A stretch of DNA of 64,000 nucleotides from Pleodorina starrii (Eukaryota > Chlorophyta > Chlorophyceae > Chlamydomonadales > Volvocaceae). The stretch spans positions 1,094,001 through 1,158,000 of the forward strand of contig BRXU01000005.1 of the NCBI GenBank assembly GCA_030267565.1, given 5' to 3'. Shown here one piece after another: positions 52,425 through 63,745 of the stretch (position 1 is its first letter; each line of letters opens with the position of its first letter). The notes under the pieces are model-generated. The model was not told where the DNA came from, ran no database searches, and was given only the letters and a program-made list of their open reading frames with translations. Position numbers and translations under genes: made by a program.

Positions 52425-55400
52425 TCAACCCCCGCATCCACCCCCACACCCACCCCCGCATCCACCCCCGCCGCCGCCGCCACCACCGCCGCCCCCATCC
52501 CCGCCGCTGCCGTGCCCCCCGCCACCTCCGTCGTAGCCACCGCCTCCACCGTCCCCCCCGCTGTACCCCCCACCGCCACCGCCACTGTCGTACCCGTAGT
52601 AGTAGTAGTCGTTGTACGCCACACCCGACATGTACAGCGTCGTAAACGTGTAGTAATCGCTCGAGCCGTACACGTAGCAGCCCTCGTGCCTACGGTGCCG
52701 CTGCTGGTACACATGCTGCATCGTCCCCACACTGCGACTGATCGAGGTGGTCCAGGCCGACGTGCAGTAGCCGCCCGCGCGAGCCGCCATGCCCTTGCTC
52801 TCCAGGATGTGCCACAGCGGCGAGTCACTCGTATGTGCCTGCGCGACCCCCTGCGCGGCCGCCGGCGACATCGCCGCCTCCAGCACCGGCGTAAGGCCCT
52901 TGAGGGAGCGCGATTCCCGGCCACTGAGGTAGTTCTCGGGGTCCGACGCGGAAAAGCCAACGATAGCCGCCGGCGAGGGTCCACCCGCGCCTGAACAGTG
53001 ACACGAGTCGCGTTTGGGGTGTTGGGCTCACTTAGGGTTTTAGAGTTTTAGGGGGTTTTAGGGTTTAAGGGGTAAACAAAGACGACACCGCAGCAATGGG
53101 GGCTTGACACCGACCAGAGCTAGGACTAATCACGAGGCCTCAGGCGGCTTGCTGGGCCTTTCTTTCGAGCCCGACAGAGGCAATGACCACAAAGAGGAAA
53201 GATCGCCTGCGCTGCGCTGCGCCCGTCACGTCGTGAACGCGAGTACCCTCAGGCTGCGAGCACTACACCCTAAAACCCATTGCGATGTTTAGGGTTTTAG
53301 GGTTTAGGGTTTTAGGGTTTAGGCTCGCTGTTACCCACCCGGTGGCGGGGCTGTCGACGAGCCTGGCTTCCAGCGGCCCGCTTGCAGCGAAATGCCCAGC
53401 AGGTACGGGTGCTGCGCCACAACGGCAACGATGGCGAGGAGAGGGGGTTATCCACGTGTTCGGCCAGGCAGCCGTTAAAGAGGAAAGGAAACGGCAGGGG
53501 CACGGCGGGGACGGGGTTATCGGAGGCGGCGGCATAAGTCCTGGAGATCATGATGGTACCGGGGAACAGAGGGCGATAATAGGGGCGGGGTAGCGAGGTG
53601 CCAAAGCACAGAAGCCGGGGCTCTGGCGCATTGTTGTCACCCCAAAGTGTCGCCCTCTATGAAATCATTGTACCCCTCCGAGTGAATTATTGTACCCCTC
53701 CGATGTGCAGCAGTACGACACGTCAAGCAAACTGCCGTATCCGTACCAATGCACGCGATGCCGTACTCACCGTGTCAATGTCGGGCAGCTCCAAAAAGTA
53801 GGCAATCGACACCAGAGAGGCAGTCACGTCCCTGCGATGTGTACGACACACACAGCAATCGTACACGGCCATGTGAGTGAAGTCAATGGTCCCTCCCTCC
53901 CGAACGCTTCTCCCAAAGGAATGAGGCAGGCGATTCACCCCTCCATCGCCGCTGCACCCCCTTTCCCACCCCGCCTCACTTCAAGGTGTTTGCGTAGACC
54001 CGGTCACTGCTCGTCCAACAGCAGCGGTTACACGTCAGATCGTCGTACGCCTGCTCCGCCCTCCGAGCCGCCAGCCACGCCGAGTAGAGCGCGTGCGCGC
54101 CGCTGCGGAGTACGGGTGCGCCGGGCTGCGGTACCGGAATGCCCGCGGCCGCGCACGTGGAGGCAATGGCCGCCTGTTGCTGATTCAGCTGCGGGTTGTC
54201 GTCAAACAGCCGCAGCGTGTACGCCAAGGGGTTGGCGGCCGTTGCCAGCGGGTACGGCACAGCGTCCGACAGCCAGGCCGTGTCGGGATCATCGTAGGGC
54301 TCGCCTACACGTGGTTGCGTCGTACGTGTGGGAGTGGCGCACATGAGTAACCCTGCTTGAGTATTTTGCAACGGATAAAGATGCGTTGAATGGTCTAAGG
54401 GGAAAGCACGTCACGTCAAGCGTGACCTACCGTCCCTCATCCACTCCGCCCCCGCCAGCCCTTTCCCTCTCGGCCCATCTAATGACCCATGGGTCTGCAA
54501 GACCCATGGCTCTGCATATGACCCATGGCTCTGCAGCTGACACGTGCTTACCGTACTTCTGCATGTACAGCCTGGCCGTCTCGCCGTACGCCGCCGCCAA
54601 CTGCGCGGGGTCCCCCATGTGCAGGTACTCCGGCCGCCAGGGCTCCACTTGTCGACCAAAAATCTCTCCGCACGCGGCGGCATAGTCCCCACTGAGCCCC
54701 AGGTGCGTGTGCCACACCAGCGCGATATCGGCGGTGGGAACCAGCGTCAGCCCCGGATGGTCGGCGTGAAGCTCCAGGAAGCGGACGTACCTACATACCG
54801 GTGATGGTGGTGGCGGTGGTGGGGGTGGTGGGATGTTGAGAGCAACGACCCTAACGACCTAAACTCCGCACGTCAACGTCCGCGGCAGTGCACAACAGCC
54901 CGTTAGCTGAGGTTTTGGGCAGGGAATCCGTTATAAGCATTTTACGGAGTTTGAACCGCTGTTTTAGCGGGAGGATACGCAGTCTTTCGATGCGCGCAGC
55001 GGCGCAGTCCGTGGGTTGCGGCTGCGCGTGTTGGAAGGGGTGACCTCGGGGGGCAAACGAGGGCAAGGGCCTCAGACAAAAGGCATCTGCGGTTCTGCGC
55101 CACTGCGTGTGAAATCCGTCCGCTATAAATGTACAGCACACAGGCGGCGCGGCCCACCTCTCCTGGGCGCGGTTGAGGAAGGTGATGTCGAGGAAATGGG
55201 GTCGCAACCACGAGCGGAGCAGCTGGGAGAAGCGGCTCATGTCGGCGGCCTGGGGGTAATGGAGGCGTGCGGCGGCAGTCAGGCCCATGGCTCACAGCGG
55301 ACTGCGGAGGCCAGAGACTTATTCGGTACAGTCACGTCACGTAGGAAAGTGTGAAAAACAACAAGGAAAACTTAACTGGCTAGACGGGGCAATTTAAAGC

Positions 55401-55652
55401 GCAAAAAAAGCAGATTTTGAACTCACCACTTTCGCAGCGAAGGCCGTTGTTTTTACCATGAAGCTGCCGTGCGTCGACCCCGGGGCGGGCGGCGGCCAGG
55501 CGGGGTGCTTGTCTGCCACTGACTTCCAGGTTGTCCGGTCAGAGGGCCGGGACCCAAAGGCGAAGGCCTTGCTCGCGGTCAGGTGCACGACAGACACGCC
55601 CTTCTCAACGAGGTCGGCATGGTAGCTCGCAGGGTCCTGCCGATGGACGAAC
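52425..55652 (-). CDS. DUF1399/glycine-rich domain-containing protein (GRDP-like), N-terminus not found
   Basis: Exons: 55427-55652, 55158-55249, 54552-54790, 53980-54304, 53771-53831 and 52425-52990 (stop). All junctions agree in phase except the last, where one base is unaccounted for, so a small exon or another splice site lies in 52991-53770. Family marks: HRQDPASYHADL; APGSTHGSF; LNRAQERYVRFLELH; HPGLTLVPTADIALVWHTHL (the DUF1399 signature); YMQKYGEPYDDPDTAW. The chain ends in a glycine tract with spaced cysteines (CGGGCGGGCGG), typical of this family. Plant members are linked to stress responses and some bind RNA, but the biochemical role is not settled. The first WH-type repeat expected upstream of HRQDP was not found up to 56400, so the 5' part may be far away or lost. 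Confidence 0.8.
53032..53079. repeat. Telomere-like repeat tract 1
   Basis: Units of TTTTAGGG and close variants, inside the last intron of the DUF1399 gene. Confidence 0.8.
53267..53323. repeat. Telomere-like repeat tract 2 with inverted unit
   Basis: ACCCTAAAACCC (53267-53278) faces TTTAGGGTTTTAGGGTTTAGG and further units (53287-53323), with nine bases between. This is a small head-to-head arrangement of telomere-type units. Confidence 0.85.
54484..54495. repeat. GACCCATGGGTC palindrome in a DUF1399-gene intron
   Basis: Perfect copy, 57 bases past the donor of the exon 54552-54790. It is followed by two half-copies (GACCCATGGCTC, at 54501 and 54519). Confidence 0.7.
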
Positions 55653-56020
55653 CTGTCGAGGACACAGCAGTCAAAACACAGAGCATTATGAAAACTATTA
55701 CCGGGCCTGTCAAACGGTGATGACACGAGGGCGACCAGAAGTGTTGGCTCGACAGACTGCAGTTTCAAGCGGTTGCAAGGAAGCTTGCGCTTCTAATCAC
55801 AATCATTCATATTCCGTATGAAAGGAATCAAGTCAATGTCATATGCATGGTGCGCGAACGGCCATGGCGAGTCAACTTCCCCAACGCGCCATTGTGCTAT
55901 CTCACCAGGCGAAGGCGATGTCCAACGGCGGAACTGCAATGCCGCTGTACGTTTTCATAATCTCCACCCAAAGCCGCTCATAACGCATCGCGGCGGCCAC
56001 TGCATAGTATCCTGAGTACA

Positions 56021-56085
56021 GTCCGCCTGTCGGCGGACAAAGACCTCGTATGCTTAATCAAAAGGCACATTAAGCATACGAGGTC
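56021..56085. repeat. Two adjacent perfect hairpins
   Basis: GTCCGCC-tgtc-GGCGGAC (56021-56038), then a perfect 17-bp stem GACCTCGTATGCTTAAT (56042-56058) with a 10-base loop and its complement at 56069-56085. Confidence 0.85.
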
Positions 56086-56881
56086 AATAAAGTATCAGCG
56101 CAATGTTACCTCTTGGAAAGCAATCAGCCGCGTGCAGCAGACGCAGCAGGCCCACACACTTTGTCGCGGGTGCTTGGCTCGATATGAGCGAGGCAACAGG
56201 GATGGGCCCCATCTTGTGTTCTCAAGAAAACATGTGCGGAGTGAATGTCCCTCCGTTGATTATGGTTTTATTCAGCGTTTAGGAAGCCAAGACGCGTTCG
56301 TACCCCCAAATAAGGCCCCAAATATGTTTAGTGCAACGCGTGTTCAATCTGACATTTTTCAAGCAGATAAAATGATGCCTCACTAAGTTAGCGGCGCTGG
56401 AAGTCGGGCCTGGTCGGGGCGATTCGGAGTTTGGTTCCGAACGGGCAGCGTCATGCCAGGCTTTCCAGCTGAGTAGGTTTGACGTCGGATTATGTCAAGA
56501 TATATTTCGGCTTTTGTCCAGGCAATGCAAAATGGCCCGCAAGCAGACGGCGGACGAACAGCTGTAGCGGTGCCAGAATGCCAGTCTGCCAGGGTCATCC
56601 CTTTACAGCCCAATCCCTCATCGCGCACATACAGACAAATCTCATATACAAAAAGTAGGGGGCATGCTGAAGGATCCGAGGCCGTGCGAATCTGTCTCGA
56701 ACTCGCCTTCTGATGGCATTCGAACGGTCCACCTCTGCAGCGCCCCCGTCCACCGGAGCCATGTCTGCAAGCCGCCAGGCGCCACGAACGGCTCCGGCAT
56801 CTGTAACCTTGATCCGCCTCCGCATGCATCTCAATATGCAAGGCCGCAACCCTGCAGAAACCCTCCCAGTAATGCAGCGAG

Positions 56882-56922
56882 GGGGCTCCTCCTCCTCCTC
56901 CTCCTCCTCCTCCTCCTCCTCC
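56882..56922. repeat. (CTC)n microsatellite
   Basis: About thirteen CTC units. It creates a polyglutamate shadow frame on the minus strand. Confidence 0.9.
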
Positions 56923-57240
56923 TGGGAGCGCACAGGCCATTGCCGCGCCCTTTGTAGACTGTACCACGAGGGTACCACGCCGCTGCCCGGCGTTAGCCTG
57001 TGCTTCTTTGGCTGTCGCTCTCTTCGTATCCCGTGAGCCATCACAGCTGTCTCTTGTACGTGTGCGCTAAAGTGCTCCGGAGTCCGGCATCCGGCACCCG
57101 TGCGCGCGTCCAAGCATGCCGAGTGGCGAATGGCGCAACATGTCGCTCCCGTTGCTCGTCAGCTTAGCGGCCCGTCCCCATCTCAGCTAGACTTTTGAGT
57201 CCCCTTGGATCCGCAGATCTAACGCCGATGACCGGCAGTC

Positions 57241-57320
57241 CATGGCAGTCGAATGGCTCAACGGAGTCACACCGTGCCCTTCCCGCCGGTGTGACTTCGT
57301 TGAGCCGTTGGACTGCCACG
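57241..57320. ncRNA. 80-base imperfect hairpin, microRNA-precursor-like
   Basis: The 34-base arms (57241-57274 and 57287-57320) pair with 30 Watson-Crick pairs, two possible G:U pairs and two mismatches, around a 12-base loop. Size and shape suit a short microRNA precursor. No expression evidence can be seen from sequence alone. Confidence 0.35.
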
Positions 57321-58444
57321 GGCTGCAAGTTGGCTTCCAGGCCAGGCTCGATTCTACGATTCAGGTCCAACAATGTGTCCTGCAACCGCCGTACAAGTGA
57401 GACAAACAAATTGCAGTTTCCCTGGCTGGGCTGCCCCTGGGCAGGAGCGAGGGCGCTTCTCAGGAGGGGATCATGCGGGTGGACACATCGGATGGAGCCC
57501 ACCCGCCTGCCCACGTGCTCGAAACAACTGTGATGGTGCGCAAGGCCCACGGGGCACGAAGACAGCAAAAGCAGCAAAGGCAGCATAGGGTAAGAGGCAC
57601 TGGCTGTGAGACTGGCGGTGCACAGCTTACTGTGCAGAGGGCACAGCGATGGCCTGCGGGTGATCTTTGTTTCGGCATTAGACTGTATTAGACTGCATAT
57701 TAGGCTGCATATTAGGCTGAGGAGAATCTTCCTCGCTGCATTACTGCAGGAATCCCTGGAGGCTGGAGCACTGTGAGTTTGCAATTTGCAGATGAGTTTG
57801 CACACGCGCAGAAGCACTAAGTATGAAAGGTGCCGGAGCAGTTGACGGCGCCTGGCGGCGCCTGCAGAAGTTGCTCCGTCCGTCTCCGTCCGGCCCGTTC
57901 GAGTGCCAGCAGACGGCGTGGTAGAGACGGATCCGCACGGGCCCGTACCCACATGTATACATCAACTTGCGCCATACAGTTGAAGTTGTATGTATGCGTG
58001 ATGAAAGGTCTGGCTGTAGAGGGGTTTACTCTGGCACAGGACGATTCCAACTTCAATTCCAGTTCTAGCAGGTTCTAGAGGGCGGCACTTCGCCGTGCCA
58101 TGCATCACGTAATCCTGCGTGTGTCTGTCCGAATGCCACCAACACGAACACATGACTCTTCATTCTTCATTACCAATTAACCAACCTTTCCGCCAACTGA
58201 CCAACTAACCAACTACCCAACCAAACTCCCCAACAAACCAACCAGGCCCATTCACTCTGCCCCTCGCGCCATGAGCAAGAGACTGCCCGTACCTACGTTC
58301 TGTACTGTAGTTTGCTGCATTAACGCAGGCGGTGAGCCGGTGACCCCAAAACCCACTCACACACATGCCCCCGCCGCGCACCAGCAGCCGCGTGAGTTAG
58401 TGAGCGATCGAGCGATCGATCGACACGTGCGTCCACAAGCGGTG

Positions 58445-60619
58445 TCAGTGCTCCATGGGCGCAGCGCCGCCACCCGCCTGGTCGCTCCCGCCCTGATCCT
58501 GCTGCTGCTGCTGCTGCTGCCCGCTTGTCCCCACCCCCGCTCCCGCCCCCGCTCCCGCTTCCGCCGCCGCTCCCGCTCCCGTCCCCTGCTCGCGCCGCTC
58601 CCTGCCCACCAGCTCCTGGATCGCTGTCAGGAAGTCAGCCACCGAGTAGCCCTGTAGTGCGGGGTGGGGAGGGAACAACGAATCCGGGCGAGGGAGGTAA
58701 AGGAGGGGGCGGGAGGGAACCGGGACCAGGCAACGAAGGGGTGGCGCAGCCAATACAACACAAACACAAACAGCCAGCGGCCCCGGCCGCCCGACAGCCC
58801 CCGACCGCCCCTCGACCGTATTGGGTTCCATACACGCCCTGCCCTGCCCAGCCCTGCCCGCTGTGCCCTACGCTGCGCAGGCGCGCACCCAACCCCCCAA
58901 CCGCCTTTCAACCCCCCAACCACATCCGCATCTCCCCCCACCCGCATCTCGCCACGGGCCCCAGTCTGAACCCCAAACCCTCTATTACTAATCATTACTA
59001 ATATTATACACACAGTACGTCAGTATCCCACCGCGGCCCTCAGTCCGAACTGCGACAGGTCCAGCTGCCCCGACTGCAGCGCGGCACTGAACTCGGAGAG
59101 CTGTCTCTGGAACTGGGGCGAGTGGGCCACTGCCACCAGCTGCTCCGTGGTGCTGAGGGGGGTGTGTGTGTGGTGGGGGGGATGGGGGGGTGGGGGTAGG
59201 ATGGGGGATGGGGGAAGGGGGGATGGGGAGAAGGGGGGAGAGGGAGGGTAGAGTTTTATGGAAATTCAGAGAGACAATCTGACGGGCTGACGGGGCGGGG
59301 CAGGGCAAGGCGGGAGGGTAACAAGGAGGATATCGCATAGGTGGAACTGAGGCAACGGCGGTGGGAGGAGCAAGGGAGGGAGGAAGGGAGGGGTGATAAA
59401 GTACCGGTATGATAATATACCGCATGGAGGGAGGGAGAGATGTTGGGAGGGAAGGGAGGCACACACACCATGGGGGGGGGGTAAGGGAGGCACCCGGAAC
59501 TTGTGTGGCCGGTGGCCGGGTGGTGGCGCCCGCCGCTGCTCCCCCCACCCCCCTCTCCCCCCCCCCCCTCACCGGTGCTCCTCGGGCAGGTGCGGCGCCA
59601 GCACCTCCAGTACGGCAGGGTCCCGCAGAACGGGCAGGATGGTTTCGGGGCGCAGGACCTCCGCCAGGGAGGGCCCGGGGGCCACCGCAGTGCGCCGATT
59701 GCGGCCCTGAGGGAAGGGAGGGGGGGTTTTCAGGAATGAAGGGAGGGAGGGGCAACTATTATTTCAATAGTTGACTATTAAAATAGTCGACTATTATTTA
59801 AACTACAGCGGGAAGAGGGGGCTTCAATGGAAGGGAGGGAAGGGAAGGGGAAGAGAGAGAGGGTGGGGGGCGCGCTACCGTTTCAAGTGCGCGTAGGAGT
59901 GAATGCGGCTGTAAGGGGCAGACGCCTAGTGGCAAATGAGGAAGCTACGCCGCCTCCTCGACCTCTCGTCCCCGCCCCCCCACAATGACCCTCCGTCGCG
60001 CCCCAAGGGCCCAACGACCCCTTGCAAAGACGCTTCGAAGGCACTTTTTAAAACCTTTAAAACCTTATCTTAAACCCAGTGGTACCTGCGCCGCCGCCAG
60101 CTGCGCCAGCAGGCTCTGTGCCAGTTGCTCCTCACTGCCGTACGCGGGCCGCGATCCGCCTCCCAGTCCCGCCGCAATGGCGTTGCCCAGGATGGCCGCC
60201 AGGTGGCCCGCCTGACTCGAACCGACACGAACCAACAAGACAGACCCATGGGTCGGTCGGTGGGCGGTGGGATTGGGTTGACCGGAGGGACGTGGGGGAT
60301 GGAAACAGACGAGCACGTGGGTTTTCTGATGAGTCCCATGGGTCGCTGGATCTGGTTGCCGAGCGTGGGGTGCCGTTGCCTGTTGTCAGGCCGACTGGAA
60401 GCCTATATATATATATATATATATACACGGGGTTCGCTTGCTGGGTGCGTGCACGAGTTGGGGTGCGGGTTAGGGGCGGGGTTTGATGCCGGGCCTTGTT
60501 TTGGCCCTCCTCCCATCCGGTCCGGATTCAGCTGCGTCGCCTCCGTCCCATCGCTGCGGTGTCGTCATCTTTATCATCTTTATCATCTGTATCGTATATA
60601 TATATATATATATATATAT

Positions 60620-60675
<56 letters not shown>

Positions 60676-63310
60676 CGAGCGTGGGGTGCCGTTGCCTGTT
60701 GTCAGGCCGACTGGAAGCCTATATATATATATATATATATATAGGCCCGGCATCAAACCCCGCCCCTAACCCGCACCCCAACTCGTGCACGCACCCAGCA
60801 AGCGAACCCCGTGTGTGTGTGCCCATCCCAACCCAGTCCGACCCACCTGCGCGTTTATGGAGGCGGTGCTGGCCGGGGTCTGCGCGGGGGCCGCCGGCAG
60901 CTGACCCACGGACCCGCCCTGACCCAACATGGCGCCCGCACCCGCCTCACTGCGGTGTCGTACACAGACCGACCGGCCAACCGCACACACACACACACAC
61001 ATTCACGCGCGCGGAGAAGGGGAATGGGGCCAAGGGAGGGGAGGGCGATGGATCAAAGTGGGCAGGGAGGCGGGAGCGGGTGCGGGGGCGGCGGCAGGGG
61101 CAGGCCCTTCTCAACAGTGGGGACAACTGCGTGCGCCCCCGATCGCTGCCGGGCCGTCGCCGCCACCGCCGCCGCGGCCGGAGGAACAAGGAACAACCGC
61201 GCTCCCCGCAGACCTCGAGCCGCCGGCCTGCAGCCCCCGACCCATCCCCAATCCAACATCCCCAGGCTGGCTGGCTGGCTCACTAGCCCCGCGGCCGCTG
61301 GACTTAAAACCCTAAAACAGCCTTAAAACTCTTGTTGTGAAACTTTAAAACCACCAAGGTCCAGATCCAGATCCAGATCGAGGAGGCCCCACGGCCCCAC
61401 CCACCTGGCCACGTGCGCATGCTCCACCGCCGACGTGGGCGCGAGGCCGTCCACCCCCGCGGGTAGGCCCGCTCCCGTCGAGTCATCCCCCAGGTCTGTA
61501 CCGCCGGTAGGGTAGGGTGGGGTAGGGTATATAGAGAAATTCGCAGCGGAGAAGGAGACGGCGTTAGCGAACGGACCCAGGGTAAGGTAGGGCCATCGGG
61601 GGGCGGTAGTGAGTAGTGAAGGAGAAACCGCAGCAAAGGACCGGGGGGCAGCGTTGGCGCACGGGCCCCGAGGGGAGAGAGGAGTTGTTCCGGAGGAGGT
61701 GGGGGTGGTGTGGGAGGCGTGGGAGGTGTGGGAAAGAGGGCACATCCGTTGCGGCTAGGATAGGGGCGGGGAGGGCACTCGGGGCGGCGGCCGGCGCACC
61801 GCTCAGCCGGATAGCCAGCCAGCCAGCCCACCCATGCAGCCAGCCAGCCAGCCCCTCCAACTCCTCACTCCCCGCGCTGTGTGTCGCGCTGCCTCACGCG
61901 CCCAACCATCCATCCATCCATCCATCCATCCATCCATCCAGCCAGCTCAAGAGCCCGAGACTGTCTCGCTGTGCTGCACCCACCGTGTGCTCGGGTGAGC
62001 CGTGTCATGAAGTCAGCCACCAGCGCCGCGTCCCCGTCCGGCCGGGGGACCTGCAGCCTGGAGGCAGGGGAGGCAGGGGGGGAGGCAGGGGGGGGCAGGG
62101 GGGGCAGGGAGGGGAGGCAGTGGGGAAGGCAGTGGGGGGGCAGTGGCGGGGTGCAGTCCAGGTGTCGGTCTGTCCCTCACCAGAAGAACATGTCACGCGA
62201 CCGGTCCTCCGGGAACTTGAGCGCCACGGAGCGCTGGCCAGGAATCTGAGGGAGGGGGCAGCAGGGGAGGGGGCAGCAGGGAGGTCGGAGGTGATGGCCC
62301 AAGAGGGTGTGGCGAGCGGAAAGAGGCACAGGCAGGAGGATATCGGGGCGCATCGAGGCGGATCGAGGCGGGCCCTCCGGACCGGCTCGGCCTGACCCGA
62401 CCCGAAGCGGGCGTGATGCATGCTTTTGTACGGCACCGAGGGGCAGGGAAGGCGCACGTACCAGCTCCAGGGTGGCCTCTCCGGGGAACACGATGACGTC
62501 ATCCTCCGGCGCCTCCACCGGCCCTGCTGCCGTACGTTCGTACCACTGCACGTGCACCAGCGTGTCCTCCGTCTGGTGGGCCGGGAGGGAAACACCGGGG
62601 GGCGGGAGGGCGCCGGGTCTGCGCGGGTGTGTGCGCGGGGGAAGTAATCCTGTTCCGCGGAAAATACCGATATGGGTCGGATGGCAAGCGGAAAGCGGAA
62701 AGCGGATTCGGGCACGATGATAAATGTGAGCGAGGAAAGCGGGGGGTAGTGCGAACTGCAGCAGCCGTGAAGGAGGGAGGGCTGACAGGCGCAGGCCGGG
62801 TTGCGGGAGGTCGTGTCAGGGGCGCGGCCCGATCGGCCTCCCAAAGGGCTTTGTCCGCGAGAAAAGATGGAATCATGCTTTTGATAGGTGCGTGCATGCG
62901 AGAAGCGGCCCGTCACGCTAACAGCGGTGAGCTGGTGCACAAAGACACGCCAAACCGTAGATTGTGACGAAACGATGACGAACAAATTTTATTCGGCTAA
63001 GCAGAACGGCGGATTGTGAATTTGGGGTGACGGGCCTCCAATCGAAGCGCCAAGACTGACCCGCGGACCCGCGCCGAGACTCTCGGCCCGGCCCGGCATG
63101 TGCTTCCTTTGGATGCTGTCGCGAGCTGTTAGACATACATGTGTTAGGCACAGAATGTTTTGCTGGACTGGACCCTTGCCCTGGTGTCGTGGTACCGTGG
63201 AGCCGACCCACCTGCACAAGCTTAACTAGCCCCTTTCGGGCATCGGGAACCAGCTGCCCGTTCTGCAGCTTTAACTTCCCAGCCCTGAACTCGCATAACG
63301 TGGCCTCCAT
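58445..63310 (-). CDS. RPN13: 26S proteasome ubiquitin receptor RPN13 (ADRM1), ten exons, 376 residues
   Basis: RPN13 sits at the top of the proteasome regulatory particle on RPN2, binds ubiquitin chains and docks the deubiquitinase UCH37. Exons, in order: 63212-63310, 62462-62572, 62181-62245, 61984-62057, 61405-61495, 60847-60949, 60086-60211, 59573-59706, 59032-59152, 58445-58651 (stop TGA). Every GT-AG phase agrees. The Pru ubiquitin-binding domain covers about residues 4-116 ([47 protein letters not shown]). A Gly/Ala linker follows. The DEUBAD domain that binds UCH37 covers about 232-325 ([54 protein letters not shown]). The tail is Gln/Gly-rich. Human ADRM1 has 407 residues. The ATG at 63310 is the natural start. 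Introns are rich in repeats; the one at 60212-60846 contains a TA-rich inverted repeat. Confidence 0.95.
60243..60254. repeat. GACCCATGGGTC palindrome in an RPN13 intron
   Basis: Perfect copy, 31 bases upstream of the acceptor at 60212. A partial copy (TCCCATGGGTC) follows near 60333. Confidence 0.7.
60359..60814. repeat. Compound inverted/direct repeat with (TA)n tracts
   Basis: A 70-bp segment (60425-60494) is repeated inverted at 60744-60814. A second segment (GAGCGTGGGGTGCCGTTGCC onward, about 45 bp) is present directly at 60359-60403 and 60676-60720. (TA)n runs of 22 to 80 bases separate them. The whole block is inside one RPN13 intron. Confidence 0.85.
61909..61940. repeat. (CATC)n microsatellite
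   Basis: Eight four-base units in an RPN13 intron. Confidence 0.9.
62058..62150 (-). repeat. GGGAGGCA-type tandem repeat at a splice acceptor (RPN13 intron 3)
   Basis: G-rich units (AGGCAGGGG and variants) run directly up to the acceptor of exon 61984-62057. On the transcribed strand they form the C-rich acceptor tract. Confidence 0.75.
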
Positions 63311-63745
63311 TGCTAAAGGTGCGGAGAAGGAAACTTAAATGCAGAGCGAGATCGAATGGCAAAGTTCCCTTTTCACAACTAGGTTAAGAAGATTCTGCGC
63401 ACCGAAATTGAGCAATGTCAAGCGCTGCCGAAATGAGGTATCGTTCGGGTTATCGGTTATGATAACCTTGGGGTTATGAAAGTGCAAGGGTGTGCTGCCG
63501 TATTTCGCGGTCCTTGACGAGCCTTCCGCCATTCTGCTTGCAAGCGCAACAAGTTCATCTCACATTCATGTATAATACCCACCTATTCTGCGGAGACGAT
63601 TTATTGTATATGTTACCGAATCCGCCCTGTTTGTGCGCCTTTAACATCGGACACAGTTTAGCTGCAAGTGTGCGCTGTGGGACCAAGCAGTCGTGATTTC
63701 ATTGTCTCGCGCACTTCACTGCATAGATAAACTCAGCGTTTAGAA
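63311..63745. promoter_or_regulatory. Shared upstream region of RPN13 (-) and the response-regulator gene (+)
   Basis: The two start codons are 435 bases apart and divergent, with no other gene between. TATGTATAATACC-like AT-rich sequence near 63570 could be part of a core promoter. The evidence is positional only. Confidence 0.45.

Larger units (their letters stand above)
55653..58444. other. Non-coding interval with hairpins and repeats
   Basis: No complete gene. It holds two short perfect hairpins (56021-56085), a (CTC)n microsatellite, an 80-base hairpin (57241-57320), and two diverged inverted copies of a roughly 180-bp segment (about 56930-57113 and 57473-57660) whose translations share AHVxETxVM and QRAxxWP. 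Confidence 0.55.

Noticed and set aside
56383..57113. Polyglutamate-containing minus-strand frames
   Set aside because: The Glu run comes from the (CTC)n microsatellite, and the frames have no supporting exons.
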